DNA of 64,000 nt from Astropecten irregularis. Lineage: Eukaryota > Echinodermata > Asteroidea > Paxillosida > Astropectinidae. The notes under the pieces were generated by a model. That model was given only the letters and a program-made list of their open reading frames with translations. It was not told where the DNA came from and did not search any database. Below are positions 51,886 through 64,000 of this stretch, piece by piece (within the stretch, counting starts at the first letter, position 1; the number at the start of each line of letters is the position of its first letter). Where the stretch lies: positions 15,822,528 to 15,886,527 of the forward strand of contig OZ020253.1 of assembly GCA_963971285.1 (NCBI GenBank), read 5' to 3'. Made by a program: the position numbers and the translations under genes.

Positions 51886-54800
51886 ATGCCGTTAGGAAGT
51901 CAGATATTTGTCGGTTTTCGAGCTTTGGGATTCCATTGCAACCATGTTCCACTTGCACTGCGGTTTCACCACCGGCGTAAGGATCATTACGTAGTAACAG
52001 CCGTGGGAAAGGCCTTTCATACGTATAACGTGAGTCTTGCATTATTTCATTTGCCATTGCCTTTGGCTTTGCTACTTCTCTAACGTTAGATTTAGAACAA
52101 AATTAATAGGGGGATTGTAGCTTTACGGGTCCTAAAACTATAAAGGAAAGGAAACTTCTTTTTGAAAAGTAACTTACCTACATATACTTTGTTGGTCTTC
52201 TCCTCTATATTACCAAGGTTAATTTTTTGGAAAGAGGGCAGGGCTTTGATTTTTGAGGGAAATTATGGGGTAAAAACGGTAACCAAGATTGTAATATTTC
52301 ACCGCTGCACGGACGGCCGCACACGAGAATAGTCTGGTTTCCACTCTGACATTTTGAGGACTCTTGATATGTTGGGTCTGGGCACTAGACTAACCAGACC
52401 AGACAAAATGGCCTCACGCGATCAGACGGCCTGTTTTAAAGTTTACAAGAAGCGCGTAAGAAAATTGAATTTTAACCCTGAAATGTTTAACAAATTTCTT
52501 CAATCTAGGCTTTTAAGGACCCAGGAACATTTGCTGGAAGTCAAAAGTATCATTTTTGAGGAGTAGAAGTTAGTTCAGAGCCAAAAAAATCAATGTGTTT
52601 TGGGATCCCGTCAACCCACAATCGCCATTAATAGAACTTTAGAAGGCTACTCCGGGTAACGGTGTACAAGCAGGTCCGATACCTATAGATCAGCGCGGAG
52701 TGACGTCATTCCAACTTGCCGTCCTTGGAGCCGATGAAAACAATGCATTAAGTTGTACAGGTTTTAAGACAAAAATCTGCCAAAATTCCTTTAATCTTAT
52801 AACACTAACAGTGTAGGCTACTTCAAAGAAAGATATTGTCTGAGGAAAAACTATGACTCAACAATGAAAGTCATATAGAATACAATTTCTGCTTCTTGCC
52901 AAACAATTTGAAAAACAATTCTCTGCGACGGGCGGTTTGTGCGTGATTTGTCTGTAGTTTGCGCCATCTACACGTTACTTTTCATCGGTTGTCAAGTTAT
53001 TAGAATGAAAGTACATGGATGTCCGCGCTGATCTATAGAGGGAATAAAAGCAACTTAAATTAGTTTCTACTGTTCCAAAATGATATTTTTTACTTTCAGC
53101 AAATCCAAATGTTCCCGAGTCCTTAAAACCCCAGATAGAAGAATTTTGTGCAATATTTCACTTCAGAGTAAAAATACAATTTTCTTACCTGTTTGTTGCA
53201 AACTTCAAAACAGACCGTCAGCCATTTAGTCTGGTCTGACTACTAGTCTAGTTTAGTCTGTTACCCACAAGCAATGCACCAAGCACAGAGTGAGAGCAGA
53301 ATTTGGACAATATTCTCATCTGCGACTCTGCTGCTATTCCGTGCGAACATGATAAGTCAAATCTTCGTTACTGTTTTTACCCCATAATTTCCCTCAAAAA
53401 TCAAATCCCTGCCCTCTTTCCACAAACCACAAATTTAACCTTGATAATAATATTGAATAGGACACCATAATCGTATATTAAGTAAGTCTCTTTGCAAAAA
53501 GTTGTTTTTATTCCCAGTTATTGTACCTGTTACTGGTTAGTACATTGGTACACCATTACCGATGATTATTTGAGAATGTAAGCAAATCAGAAAATAAATG
53601 AGCTAGGCTTATTTTAAAGTGGGCATGCATGCTAAACAACTTTTTGTTTTTTAATAAGAATTTGTTTTTAATATGAACGAAATTCAAAGAATCACTGCTT
53701 CCACCACCCTTTTTTCACTCTCACTTCTTTCTTTTTTCTACAGTGTTCCAAGCTTGGTATTGTCAGTGTTAGTAAGTAATAAGTATGCTCTTTGGTTTGT
53801 TGGCCTGTTAATTAGTCCATTTTTAACAGAACTCAGTCGTTTTACTCATCCTTACTGTACCTTAATTCATTTCTTCTTGTCATTCTGTTGATGCACCCAA
53901 AGGGGTCCCTGAAAAAAAAATGGCCAAAAAAATGGGGGAGAGGGAAAGGGAGAGGAGGATGAGGAGGAGGGGGTGTCACAAAATTGGGCGTTTTTATTTC
54001 TTTGAGCCCCCCCCCCCCCAAGACAAAATCCTGGGTGTGCCGGTGTGTCAGTCAGAATTTATTATATGCTTTGAGTTATGAGGGCCTGATGTTTCAATTC
54101 TAGCGGGATTTTTATCAAAGGTTATCTTAATTTAATTTTTAAATAAATTGTTTAATTGTTTAATTAGTTGTTTAATTGTTTTAATTTAATGGTTTAATTG
54201 TTTAATTTCTGACAAGGTAATGCCCATCCTGGGGACATCAGATGCATAGCGGCTGATCCTTCCTTGGTCTTCACAGCATGCCAGAATGTTATAAGGGCAT
54301 TCACACAGGGACGACAGGTAAATATATCTACCTCAGTATTGGGCAATGCTGTAGTCAAGACTTCAAAGCTCAAGACCGAGTCATTTTCAAATTTTTGGGG
54401 CATTGGCCAGTTGCATCTCTCATGGATTTAAGAGTTCCGGAAATGTCCAGATTTGTGGAAATGGCGTAAATAAACATCATTTTCCGGGAAATGACAAAAT
54501 GTTGTTTTCCACGGCGCTGCAGTAATTCGCTGTGCCCGCTTGTTCATTTTGAGAGTAAAAAACAATGATAAAGCATATTGTCTGGCTCCGTGTATTGTGT
54601 ACACATGTTTAAATGGGACTAAATAGGGCAGAAAACAGACCTTACCGATAGCGCCCTCTGTTGTCTATCAAACTGAATAGTCAGGTTCCATATAATTTTT
54701 GTCGCATTAATGAATACATTGGGATGTGGGTACTGGGTACTATTAAGCCACTCTCCGACTGGCATGGACATGCGTCATACAGATTGGCCTACATCGATCG

Positions 54801-57800
54801 AAATAGCAACTGCACATGTCAAAATGACTTCAAACGTTAGAAATAAAAAAGAAGGAAGGATCATTGATCGAGACATTCACAAGGGACGAGATACCAAAAC
54901 CATTGATACAAATAAGTGGATAGAAGTGGGAATCCTAAACTGAAGGACGTCTGTACCCTGCCGTGAGTCGCTCACCTTGGTCGCGCAATTTATTGCCCTT
55001 CAGTGATTTTCCGGAAATGACTTTGTCGGTCACGTACATCCCTGATCTCTGTGTATTGGATTCATAATATGACAAAAAACATGCCCAGACATCTCTGTGA
55101 TTAACACCCTTGCATTGGAGTCTGAATCCTGTTGGTCTCTTACTGTGTTCACTAAATGCTTAGGTCCTTTATACCTACGAGGGACATGACAGTGAAGTTC
55201 ATCTCCTGCTTCCATTCGGGGAGCATCTGATCTCCGTAGATGAGGACAGCCTGTTGAAAATATGGGACATCAAATCAGCAGGTGAGAGAGTGTTAATCAA
55301 AACTTCCCTGACTCCTGTTAGTCTAAGTATCACCCGTTCTACTCTGTGCCACTACATACAAACGTCTGATGCATACGTGCATTCAAATTTTATGCAACGT
55401 GGCACATCAGCCAATCGGATCTGTTTTGAGAACATTTCCGTCAGGATCGTGACGGAGTATGTTGATTGGTCAATTTCATGCATCCGCGCGGCAGCAGCTA
55501 TCTACGTGATAGACGCGCTTGCCAAACAGTACGATAGTAGATGCCCTCTGATTGGTCAAAACTTGGAGATGGCTTTGTGTGCTCATAGCAGTCAGGGCTG
55601 TATATTCCCCAGGGGAGTTGAGATGGTTTCAGAAATGTTAATGTAGCTCAATGGCCTCAGATACCGGTAATGATAATGCGCCATGAGCGTCGCTTATGGA
55701 GGATACCAGCGCTGTACAAATATCCATTATGTAGCCCCTTTTTTGACACCAGGTTGGGATTTCAATTTCTTCTTGATTTGCTTCCGTTTGTTTTCTAGAG
55801 GTGTACCTGGAGATAAACTTTGACAACAGCATCTTCCAAGTGTCTGCCCTCATGCACCCTGCCACCTACCTCAATAAGATTCTTGTGGGGAGCAGTCAGG
55901 GTACCATGCAGATCTGGAACATCAAAACCAAGTAAGATTTGGGAAGAACAAATCATGGGGCTTTCATAAAAGATTGAGAAAAAAATCAATTAAATTTCTT
56001 CGTCACTCATCTACTAATTTTTGCCTTGCCATGAATCAAACAAATCAGTGGAAACTGGCCCCCTGACTATAGGCATAGCCTATTAATAGGAGGTTTGTTA
56101 AACTCAGGCTCAGGCTCAGCAGCTCAGATTCCATTTTGTGAATCCATTCTAAAATAACGGGTATCAAAATGCAGGCTTTTGGCTGTGGTTCGGAGGTAGA
56201 TACTCTGGTTTGAACAAGAAAACAGAGCTTCAACTTCAATGATAAACCACAACCTATATTTTTGGCATATGGATGATGGAGCCTGAGTCTGAGCCTGTGT
56301 TTCTTAAACCCCACATAGTTTCCTTTGGGCCAAGTTCCTAAAAGAACCTCATTGGAAGACTCATTTGGAACTGAATATGCCCACATGTCATGCATTTCCA
56401 TAAGACGAATTATGATAGCTGAAATACTTCTTTTTCTTCCTTCTTGTTATCCAGTAAGCTCGTGTACAGTTTCGCAGGATGGGGAAGCCCAATTACAGTC
56501 ATTGAACAGGTATTGTACATGTATGTTGCATAGGTTGATTACAGAGATTGGCGACTAGTGTAAATTATGATCATGTGCAGCCCTCCTCCTTTTTGAAATA
56601 TTTTTGAATTGAGCCCTGCAGAAGATGAGGATGACGTGGATGAGCACTGTATACTCATTGCTTGTGAGTGCACATGAAAAAAACACGTGCTGGCTCAGGT
56701 GGGATTCGAACCCACGACCTCCTGCTTACTAGTGCAGATGCCATACCGCTAGGCCACCGAGCTAGCTGGGGTCAGTTGAATCAAATCCAATATTAATATT
56801 AGATTGGTAGTTTTGGATTGGTGAGGGATTTATCTCCAAATCACCAAACAAGAACCTAGATTAAAGGGTTAAATGTTTAGCTGTTAACACCTTTTTTTTT
56901 CTCTTAAGGCTCCTGCTGTTGATGTGGTTGCAGTGGGCCTTGTAGACGGCAGAATCATCCTCCACAACTTGAAGTTTGATGAGTCCATCATCACCTTCAC
57001 TCAAGAATGGGGACCAGTCACAGCTTTATCCTTCAGAACAGGTGAGGAATACTTCAAAGTACTGTACAGGATTGTTAATATATCTAAACAGAAATGTCCA
57101 CAGATCCGTTTAACTTACAGGGTAAGAAGATGGTGATGGTGGAAACATACCATTAAAATATTTCCTGCTGAAATGCTGTATTTTATCCAGAAAAGAGTAA
57201 AACCAACGATTAAAAACAATTTTGATATTCGGAAGATAAAAACATAACGTTGAATAGATTTTAAAATACCATGGCCGTTTTTCATTGTTTTCTCAAAAAG
57301 TGGGCATCGTATGGGACTCAGAATTTCACAGATGACTGTAACAGTATATTTCTTGATATTTCTGCCCATGAATCTGCATTTCTTTGACATAAACCAAAGT
57401 ATGATGTATTACCTTTAACACAAAAGCATGGAACCACCGTGTCAAAACAAACAGAGAAATCAAACATGTCTTGATGTATGTTTTTCTTGTAGATGGTCAT
57501 CCTATTATGGCTACTGGTAGTACGTCAGGACACATTGCCTTGTGGAATCTTGAGGAGAAGCGTCTTCAAGCTCAGATGAGAGACGTACACAGGTCCGGTG
57601 TAGCCGGCATGAAATTCCTTTCATCTGAACCGGTCATGATTACAAACTCGGCAGATAATGCCCTCAAGGTACTTGCAAGTCTAGCCCTCAAGAATTGTGA
57701 CAGTGGACCTTTGGACCAGCCACATACATGACATGTTGCAGGATTTCAACATTTTTGTCAAGCCTTTAGCGTTACCGTTTTACGATGATAATATCCATTT

Positions 57801-60800
57801 TACCATAAAGTTCTTGTTGGGTCCATCATTGGCTAGTCTGCATTATTCAGTTAGGACCTTCATTTAAAAGTGAAAATTCTTCCCTTTTTTTTAGCCTTAA
57901 AGTATGATGGAACACCATCAAGTAATTTGGCAATTTCCTCATCATTCAGCAGTACGAAATTGCTTGAACCCATCGCCATTTTACTAGTGATCACGGGCAT
58001 AACACTCTGTTGACCATTCACGTATTGAAGTCTTTAGTTTGCAAATTTGCAATAGATCAAACTGAATCAATCAAAAAACATGTGGTGTATAAAACAAATT
58101 TCAACATGACATACAACCTTCCGATCAAATGACAAGGGTATCTACTAAGGTGTTATATAAGAATGAATACCGGTACGTGTCTTTTCATTGCTCAGATGTG
58201 GATATTTGACCAGCCTGATGGCAGTGGTCGTCAGCTACGTATAAGAGCCGGTCACAGCGCACCACCGGCTAGGATACGATTCTATGGACTACAGGGACAG
58301 AGCATCCTCAGTGCAGGTATCGGTTCACTCTCCTGCTGTCATCTCTAACAGACATGTTCCCACCTTTTGGATCTCACAATTGCATCCTACTATCTCCTCA
58401 TGAAAATTCCAACAACCTCTTAAATTTTGATTTTGTGAATTTACACATCACAATTTTCTCAAAATTAAAAAACCTGAAAAGAGACTTGTGATCAGTGTTA
58501 AAGGTACTACATGTTTCATACTTTGGTAGCATATGAGTTTTACTGCATCTTCCTTGATATTTTTGCCTGTGAATCTGCATTTTTTTTTATAAAAACCAAA
58601 GTATGATATTACCCACAATTATAAAGTTGACAAATTATGTTTCATGTGCCGCCTGTCTTTGAAGGGAAATTTTTGTGACGTCTCCATTTTGCAAAGTTTA
58701 TTGTCTTATTTTATCTAAACCCCTTGGCCACTTTTATGAAGAATCTTCCAGAATCCTCAGGAATACCACACAGTGCAGTAATCTTAAAATTTACAGTTTT
58801 ACATAATATTTGTTGAGTTCCTTGTGCTAATGTGTGTATTAAGCTTGAAAATGCCTTTTAATTGTGTTTTTGAAAACTTTTCTTGGGTTTGGAATCTGTG
58901 CATGTAGGTCAGGACAGTACGTTGAAATCATTCTCAACTGTCCATGAGAAACACAATAAGGACCTAGGCCAGGCAAACCTGAAGAAGAAGCTGGGCAACA
59001 GGAAGGGTGTCTTGAAGCAGAGGTTCAAGATGTCACCCATCACGCAGTTTGCAGCAGGTTAGTGAACACAACACAATGACAAATTCTTTATACAGAGTAT
59101 AATGTGTCTACGATATTCACTATTTATTGTGAATATTATTATATATTATATATATTATTCACCGGTACTTACATTTGTCTTACCTAATCAAACCTGGGGC
59201 CGATTTGACTAATGCTTTGCGATCCTTGCTGAAGCTCAAATTTATCGCTTAATGAAACATCGCTACACAAACTAGCGATCATTTTTCCATTTAGCGATGG
59301 ATTTGGGCTTTAGCGCTGATCGCAAAGCGTTGGTAAAATCCCCTCCTGATTTGTATTGCTGTTGTTGAAAGTATTGAATGATCAGGCACGGTTCTACGGG
59401 GGGCTTGGGGGAAGGCTTTAGCCCCCTAACAAATATTGTCTAGCCCAGCCCCCCCCCCAAAAAAAATGTAAATGAAAAAAAGAATGTGCTGGAAAAATAC
59501 TGGATCTTGTCAGTTATAATTCGCCAATTACTTGAAAAATGTGCTGTGTAGGCTATAGGTTGCTTTTCTACTCCTTATAAGACATAGCAGAAGCGAATGT
59601 TAGAAGATGATGTCACGTGCGAAGGGTCTAGCCCCCGAAAAGTATTGGCTCGTCCAGGGATTTGTTTAAAGCTCCTCTTTGCTACGGCGTCTCTTCAGCA
59701 GCCTTTTCTTTCACAACCCCGCCCCCCTCCCCCCACAAGCTATTTTCATGACTTTCTTATTTTCATGTGAAGAATCGGCAGATGTCTTGAGGCCCTTAAG
59801 CAGCTCCATTGCAATTATTTTTGTGTCTCGACAGAAAAAACTCGGGAGAGTGAGTGGGACTCCATCGCTGCCTGTCACCAAGGCAGCGCCATGGTTACCA
59901 CATGGAACTACCAGCGAAGCACTATGGGTAAACACAAGATACCATTCACACATGCTAATGATGTCGGCAACATTGAGGCTACGGTAAGAGTTTTTGAGTT
60001 CTTAAATAGCGCCCTCGCGTGTTGGCATGTTAATATGTTTTTTGTGTTGTGCGGACAATTTATGCCATTGATTATCCAATTGGAGGTCAGTCTTTGATTT
60101 TGTAAAGTTTGCATTTTATTGGAGATCTAAGTGACAATTTGGAGCACCACTGCATAACTCAGTTGGTAGAGCACGGATATTGTATTCAGGAGGTTGCTGG
60201 TTCGAATCCCGCCCCAGCAAAATTTCTTTGTTCACATTTCATTAATATCTTTCTTTTGTAGGCAGTGGACATCACCTTGTGCGGGAACTTTATCGTGATT
60301 GGCTGGAGCACTGGTCATGTGGACTCTTACAACATCCAATCAGGAATTCACAGAGGTTCCTTTGGCAACCCAAAAGGTATCTTGTTCGTTCCTGATGGCA
60401 CACCAAATGCTTCTTTGTTTCATGCATTTCAGCTAATTCCGATATAATTCTGAATTGCCTGTGGGTGTTTCTCTTTCAGCACACGAGGGCGCTATCCGCG
60501 GCCTTGCTGTTGATGCTCTCAATCAGGTCGTCATGACGGGATCCTCCGACTCCAAGCTGAAATTTTGGAAGTTCAAGCTGAAAAAGCAGCTGGGTGTCCT
60601 AGATCTGGGCTTACCTATTAACCAAACAGTACTCCATAGAGATAGGTATGGATTAATTTTATTGATTGATTCAGACAAGATTTTTTTTTTCCAATTTTTG
60701 TCACTACTGAAAAATGTTCTGGCACTTAGCCTTAATAATTGACATGACTGATTTCTACTTGCCCAGTTTTAAAGCACAATTACCGGTAGATGATTGAAAG

Positions 60801-63800
60801 TAAATATTTTGAGAAATATTTGAGGCTTTGCATGGTGACAATTGGTATGTGGATCGGTTTGCGGAACAATATACCATGTAAGAATTGTTCGTACTTTCGC
60901 ACTTCTTATTTCGCCACACTTCTCGTTAGTTCTCAACGTTTTGACTAGCCTGCTCTAGTCATCATCAGGAGACAATGAATAATACATGGGGCCTGTTTGT
61001 GTCACGCATGAGATCCGTGATCCTGCTGTTCCGGATCCCATTTAAGCATATCCTACATTGGATGTAGATCTGCAGATTACGGATCTGATGCACGAAGCAA
61101 ACAGGCCCATGATGTTACCGCAAACCGATCCACACAACAAAAATCTAGTCACAAATTGAGTACAAATTACTACAACCTCCAGTTAGTCATTGAAGTAGGA
61201 ATCAAGACATGAATTCATGCTTAGACTATGAGCACTTTTGTTCTTGTGTCCTCCCAGTTCAATGCTTGCTATCAGCATGGATGACTTTACCATCGTCATC
61301 GTTGATATTGATCTCCGGAGAGTGGTCCGAAAGTTCAAGGGTCATTCAAATAGAATTACAGATATGGTGAGTCTCATAATAAGCATGATACATGGCTTTG
61401 TATCTTATGATGTTTAAAACATATAATTATGCATTCATTATGGAAATGTGTACTAATTTATGTTAATTTATCTAAATATTGACATCAATCTCTAAATTTG
61501 TATTGATTTATGTAAATTCATATTCATTTAGGTAAATCTGTGTTCGGATATGTAAATTTGTTTTAAAATATGAGTTAATATATGTATTTTTTTAAATATA
61601 ATTTTAGACCTTCAGTCAGGATGCAAGATGGCTAGCAAGTGCATCCATGGACTCAACTATCCGAACATGGGATCTCCCGTCAAGCAGGTACTGTTTAACG
61701 TTTAACTATAAACTTCAATATTTTGGAAATATACAAGTAATAACCTGGTGCAAACTGCTCATCAGCCAAAATGACCTGAAATATATCAAATGCTTAGAGT
61801 TAGGAGGGCCTGATGCGTTTCGATCCTAGCAGGATCATTCTGAAAGGCTAAAATTTTAGCCTTTGAGAAAGATCCTGCAGGATCAAAACGCGTCAGGGAC
61901 CGATTTCACTAACACTTTGCGATATCGCTAAAGCTATACAAAGCAGCGATCGATTCTCCATTTAGCGATGGATTTGGGCTTTACGATGATCGCAACACGT
62001 TAGTGAAATCGGCCCCTGGCCCTCCTAACTTTAAGCATTATGAAAATATAGTCAATGGGAGACTTTTGAGAACCGGTCTTCGTGTCAACGGATGCAAAAC
62101 AACGCGCGCATGCTCACAATACACCGATCCAGTAGGCCACGCCCCTTAACAATTTGGCCAATCACAACGCATTATTTAAGGTCCGACAAATTGCCGCCAT
62201 TTTGTCCGACATAACGGCATGAATTTTGTATTCTTTAGTGCACACTTTTCGTTGAGTTTACTTTTGTTTTGTATGTACAAGGCGATTCTTTTACAAAACA
62301 GAGTTTTATTCTTCACCTTGGTCAGCGGTGTTAAATATTTCCATTATATTCCTGGCTTTCGATGCCCTGGCTGAAAGTAAAGGTACATTTTTGGCCTTTT
62401 GCAAAGCCAAAGTCCAACTCAGAGAGAAGTGTTTATGTGGTTGAGTGTATGTGATTTGTCGCGTGTGGACGATCGTGACACTTGATGTGCGTGCGCGTGT
62501 GCGTTGTTGCTAGGACGTTGCTATGGTGGGCGTGGCCTACTGGATCGGTGTATTGCGTGCGCGTGCGCTGTTGACTTGAAGACCGGTTCTCAAAAGTCTC
62601 CCATTCAGTAACTTACTGCTAATTGTATGATAGTTGCAATGATTAATGTCCAGATTTTTATTGTCATCATGTTCATTTTTCAGGCTTGTGGATTGTTTTC
62701 TCGTTGAAGACGCGGCGACCAGTCTGACGCTTTCTCCGACCGGGGACTTCCTAGCAACGACCCATGTGGATGACCTTGGTGTTTATTTATGGTAAAGATA
62801 CATCTGTCAAATGTTCATTCTGTAAAATTTGGTGGTGACCCCAATAGTCGTAGATAATTGACTATTGGGGGCTGGATAGCTCAGTTGGTAGAGCGGCCTG
62901 TATGGTATTCAGGAGGTCGCCGGTTCAAATCCCGCTCCTGTCATTTTTTTCTTTGTTCACTTTTCAATGACTTTAAATTCAGTCAGTGTCCCTTGTGGTT
63001 ATTTGATGGTTATAAAAATAATTTCTGAATGGTTGAAACCAAACTGAGTTGTATCTATAAGTGGGAAAGCAAGGCATTATGGACTAAAACCGCTACTTAT
63101 ATTACCAGTATTTCAACTCTTGGATGAAAGTGTCTTTGATGCTGCTCTATTGTGTAGGCTTGCGGAGCTGTGATATTGAGGGTACATAATTGTAGATGGA
63201 TGCTGTTGATATCTTGCTCTTGTTTTATGCTTTAACAGGTCTAACAGGACGTTGTATGCGCATGTACCGATACGACCCCTCCCTGAGGACTATGAACCAA
63301 GTACAGTCACTCTACCTGGTACCAACATTGAGCCTGAAGGTAAGACTAGTCCTTAAACTGTATTCTGTTACTAACCAATTTTGCTCTGAGGTCAATTTCA
63401 TGGAGCTGCTAAGCACAAAAATTTGCTAAGCACAAAAATGTCTTGCATTGGGCAAGACAAACCACCTTTTTAACTTTATTGATTGTTCATTTCATGGTCA
63501 GTGAACAACAGCATAAGAACAATCACAAGCGATACAAAAAACATGGAAATTCGGTTGTTAACCCTGTTTTTTATTAAGACAGAAATGTCATGCTTAGCAA
63601 ATTTTTTGTGCTAAGCAGCGCCGAGAATTTAGCCCCAATTGGCAGATAGCAGCCCTATAACTGCTCAAGAATCATAAATCAGATCCTGGCTCAGTTTTTG
63701 CTTCCCCTTTTTTCCGTTCACACAGAAATTCATGAAGTTGACCCTGAAGATGACCCGGACAGCTATGGTGATCTAGTGTCAGAGTTCAAGTCCCCACTGC

Positions 63801-63880
63801 AGATCTCAGCTGAGCTGGTGACCTTGTCCCTTATGCCCAACTCCAGATGGCGAAGCTTGACCAACTTAGACCTTATCAAG
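51886..63880 (+). CDS. WDR36: WDR36/UTP21 WD40 protein (3' end outside window)
   Basis: Component of the U3 snoRNP small-subunit processome, acting in nucleolar 18S rRNA processing. Eighteen exons join in frame for 714 codons: 51886-52029, 53744-53771, 54217-54317, 55164-55281, 55799-55931, 56455-56509, 56909-57041, 57493-57668, 58196-58316, 58908-59057, 59835-59983, 60262-60376, 60480-60645, 61258-61366, 61608-61687, 62684-62791, 63239-63339, 63726-63880. The protein is two WD40 propellers. Matches to the WDR36 family run end to end: FVGFRALGFHCNHVP, VGKAFHTYN, LMHPATYLNKILVGSSQG, QAPAVDVVAVGL, GHIALWNLEEKRL, RAGHSAPPARIRFYG, SWDSIAACH-like SEWDSIAACHQG, SGIHRGSFG, DSTIRTWDLPS, TGDFLATTHVDDLGVYLW. 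The last exon (SAELVTLSLMPNSRWRSLTN, LDLIK) enters the Utp21 C-terminal domain; the rest is off the edge. ATG 51886 is the first in frame. Exon 2 is only 28 nt. Confidence 0.95.
52130..53490. mobile_element. 1.35-kb foldback element in WDR36 intron 1
   Basis: Long imperfect inverted arms: AGAGGGCAGGGCTTTGATTT and GGGAAATTATGGGGTAAAAA (left, about 52237-52275) face TTTTTACCCCATAATTTCCC and AAATCCCTGCCCTCTTTCC (right, about 53375-53422). Inner pairs also match: CAGACCAGACAAAATGG with CCATTTAGTCTGGTCTG, and CCTATAGATCAGCGCGGA with TCCGCGCTGATCTATAG. Arms reach about 400-600 bp. No transposase is visible; the ORF at 52354-52566 lies in one arm and looks fortuitous. Confidence 0.8.
56693..56775 (-). 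repeat. tRNA-like sequence, minus strand
   Basis: Minus strand: GCTCGGTGGCCTAGCGGTAT (A box-like), TCTGCACTAGTAAGCAGG (anticodon arm with an 8-nt loop) and GTGGGTTCGAATCCCACC (a perfect T arm), pairing at the ends with CTGAGCC. The head resembles that of the SINE at 41055. The non-standard loop and lack of a clear identity make a SINE remnant or pseudo-tRNA more likely than a working tRNA gene. Confidence 0.55.
57085..57418. mobile_element. MITE in WDR36 intron 7, left end diverged
   Basis: AAACAGAAATGTCCACAGAT, GTTTTCTCAAAAAGTGGGCA, GCCCATGAATCTGCATTTCT and the right end ACCAAAGTATGATGTATTAC. Same family as 11028. Confidence 0.75.
58498..58613. mobile_element. Short internally deleted MITE in WDR36 intron 9
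   Basis: Ends AAAGGTACTACATGTTTCAT / CATACTTTGGTAGC and ACCAAAGTATGATATTACCC. Only about 115 bp remain between them. Confidence 0.7.
59188..59345. mobile_element. Palindromic MITE (GGCCGATTT family)
   Basis: GGGGCCGATTTGACTAATGC then TTTGCGATCC faces GATCGCAAAGCGTTGGTAAA then ATCCCCTCC. A related copy is nested at 61897-62017. Confidence 0.72.
60150..60245 (+). repeat. tRNA-derived SINE, diverged sense copy
   Basis: TGCATAACTCAGTTGGTAGA, GTATTCAGGAGG, GGTTCGAATCCCGCCCCAG and the family tail TTTCTTTGTTCACATTTCAT, ending about 16 bp before the acceptor of WDR36 exon 12. Confidence 0.75.
60843..61140. mobile_element. Palindromic MITE with nested inner palindrome
   Basis: Outer ends TATGTGGATCGGTTTGCGGA and ACCGCAAACCGATCCACACA. 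Inner pair GGGGCCTGTTTGTGTCACGC and CACGAAGCAAACAGGCCCAT (about 60989-61090) with GATCCGTGATCC opposite GGATC inside. Confidence 0.72.
61791..62038. mobile_element. Palindromic MITE carrying a second MITE
   Basis: Outer ends AGAGTTAGGAGGGCCTGATG and GGCCCTCCTAACTTTAAGCA. The outer core GATCCTAGCAGGATC and GCGTTTCGATCC opposite GGATCAAAACGCG is interrupted at 61897-62017 by the CCGATTTCACTAAC family. Outer fragments also occur near 12112, 35540 and 54078. Confidence 0.78.
62053..62605. mobile_element. CpG-rich MITE carrying a nested palindrome
   Basis: Outer ends CAATGGGAGACTTTTGAGAA and TTCTCAAAAGTCTCCCATT, the family of 29203 and 34836. A second inverted repeat sits inside at 62121-62551: ACACCGATCCAGTAGGCCAC and GTGGGCGTGGCCTACTGGAT. 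Non-coding. Confidence 0.82.
62867..63020 (+). repeat. tRNA-derived SINE, full-length sense copy
   Basis: GGCTGGATAGCTCAGTTGGT, GGTATTCAGGAGGTCGCC, GGTTCAAATCCCGCTCC, then TTTCTTTGTTCACTTTTCAA, CAGTCAGTGTCCCTTGTGG and ATTTGATGG. Upstream CCCCAATAGTC and GACTATTGGGG form a small inverted repeat also seen near 2030. Confidence 0.8.
63404..63621. mobile_element. Palindromic MITE in last WDR36 intron of the window
   Basis: GCTGCTAAGCACAAAAATTT then GCTAAGCA faces TGCTTAGCAAATTTTTTGTG then CTAAGCAGC. About 215 bp. Confidence 0.72.
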
Positions 63881-64000
63881 GTAGAAATGCTCCTTTGAGA
63901 TACAAGATTTTGAATATTCATTCTTTAACCTATGATGCAAGAAATACTTTTAAAGGTACATTACAGGATTGGTAACATACCCAAACTGAAATGTTCACAG

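Noticed and set aside
52354-52566. ORF of 70 codons in WDR36 intron 1
   Set aside because: It lies within one arm of the foldback element, starts at a non-ATG codon and shows no domain.

Overview
The window reads as genomic DNA from an animal. Genes are split by GT-AG introns of about 0.1 to 2.5 kb, the sequence is AT-rich, and it is littered with tRNA-derived SINEs, palindromic MITEs, satellites and one retrotransposon remnant. The gene content (a Tie-type receptor kinase, F5/8C lectin domains, a two-domain receptor tyrosine phosphatase, a somatomedin-B-like family-B 7TM receptor and WDR36/UTP21) fits an invertebrate deuterostome. An echinoderm or close relative is my best guess, but I did not prove the taxon. 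All exon borders were read by eye from splice signals and phase continuity.

Layout, all genes on the + strand. (1) 29-9835: the 3' part of a Tie-like receptor tyrosine kinase, with three FN3 domains, a TM helix, a complete kinase and a short tyrosine tail; its 5' part lies left of the window. (2) 13662-33696: a complete 35-exon receptor tyrosine phosphatase of about 1650 residues. It has a signal peptide, two F5/8C domains, two Ig-like domains, three EGF-like domains, three FN3 domains, a TM helix, an active-looking D1 and a degenerate D2. Its Ig-EGF-FN3 part is Tie-like, and its last two FN3 domains share exon lengths and phases with those of the neighbouring kinase. (3) 40310-45866: a complete three-exon gene for a 949-residue 7TM receptor. 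(4) 51886-63880: WDR36/UTP21, 18 exons, continuing past the right edge.

Between and within genes: a 27-bp minisatellite that starts exactly at a splice donor of the kinase gene (244-1360); several families of hairpin MITEs, some nested; a tRNA-like SINE family; duplicated blocks and a 60-bp CCAAT array just upstream of the 7TM gene; a non-LTR reverse-transcriptase remnant; a 129-bp satellite; a field of TGACGTCA palindromes; and a 1.35-kb foldback element in WDR36 intron 1.

The most interesting feature is the head-to-tail pair of a tyrosine kinase and a tyrosine phosphatase that carry homologous Tie-type ectodomains. If both proteins see the same ligand, the locus would encode a receptor and its enzymatic antagonist side by side. 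That functional link is inference.
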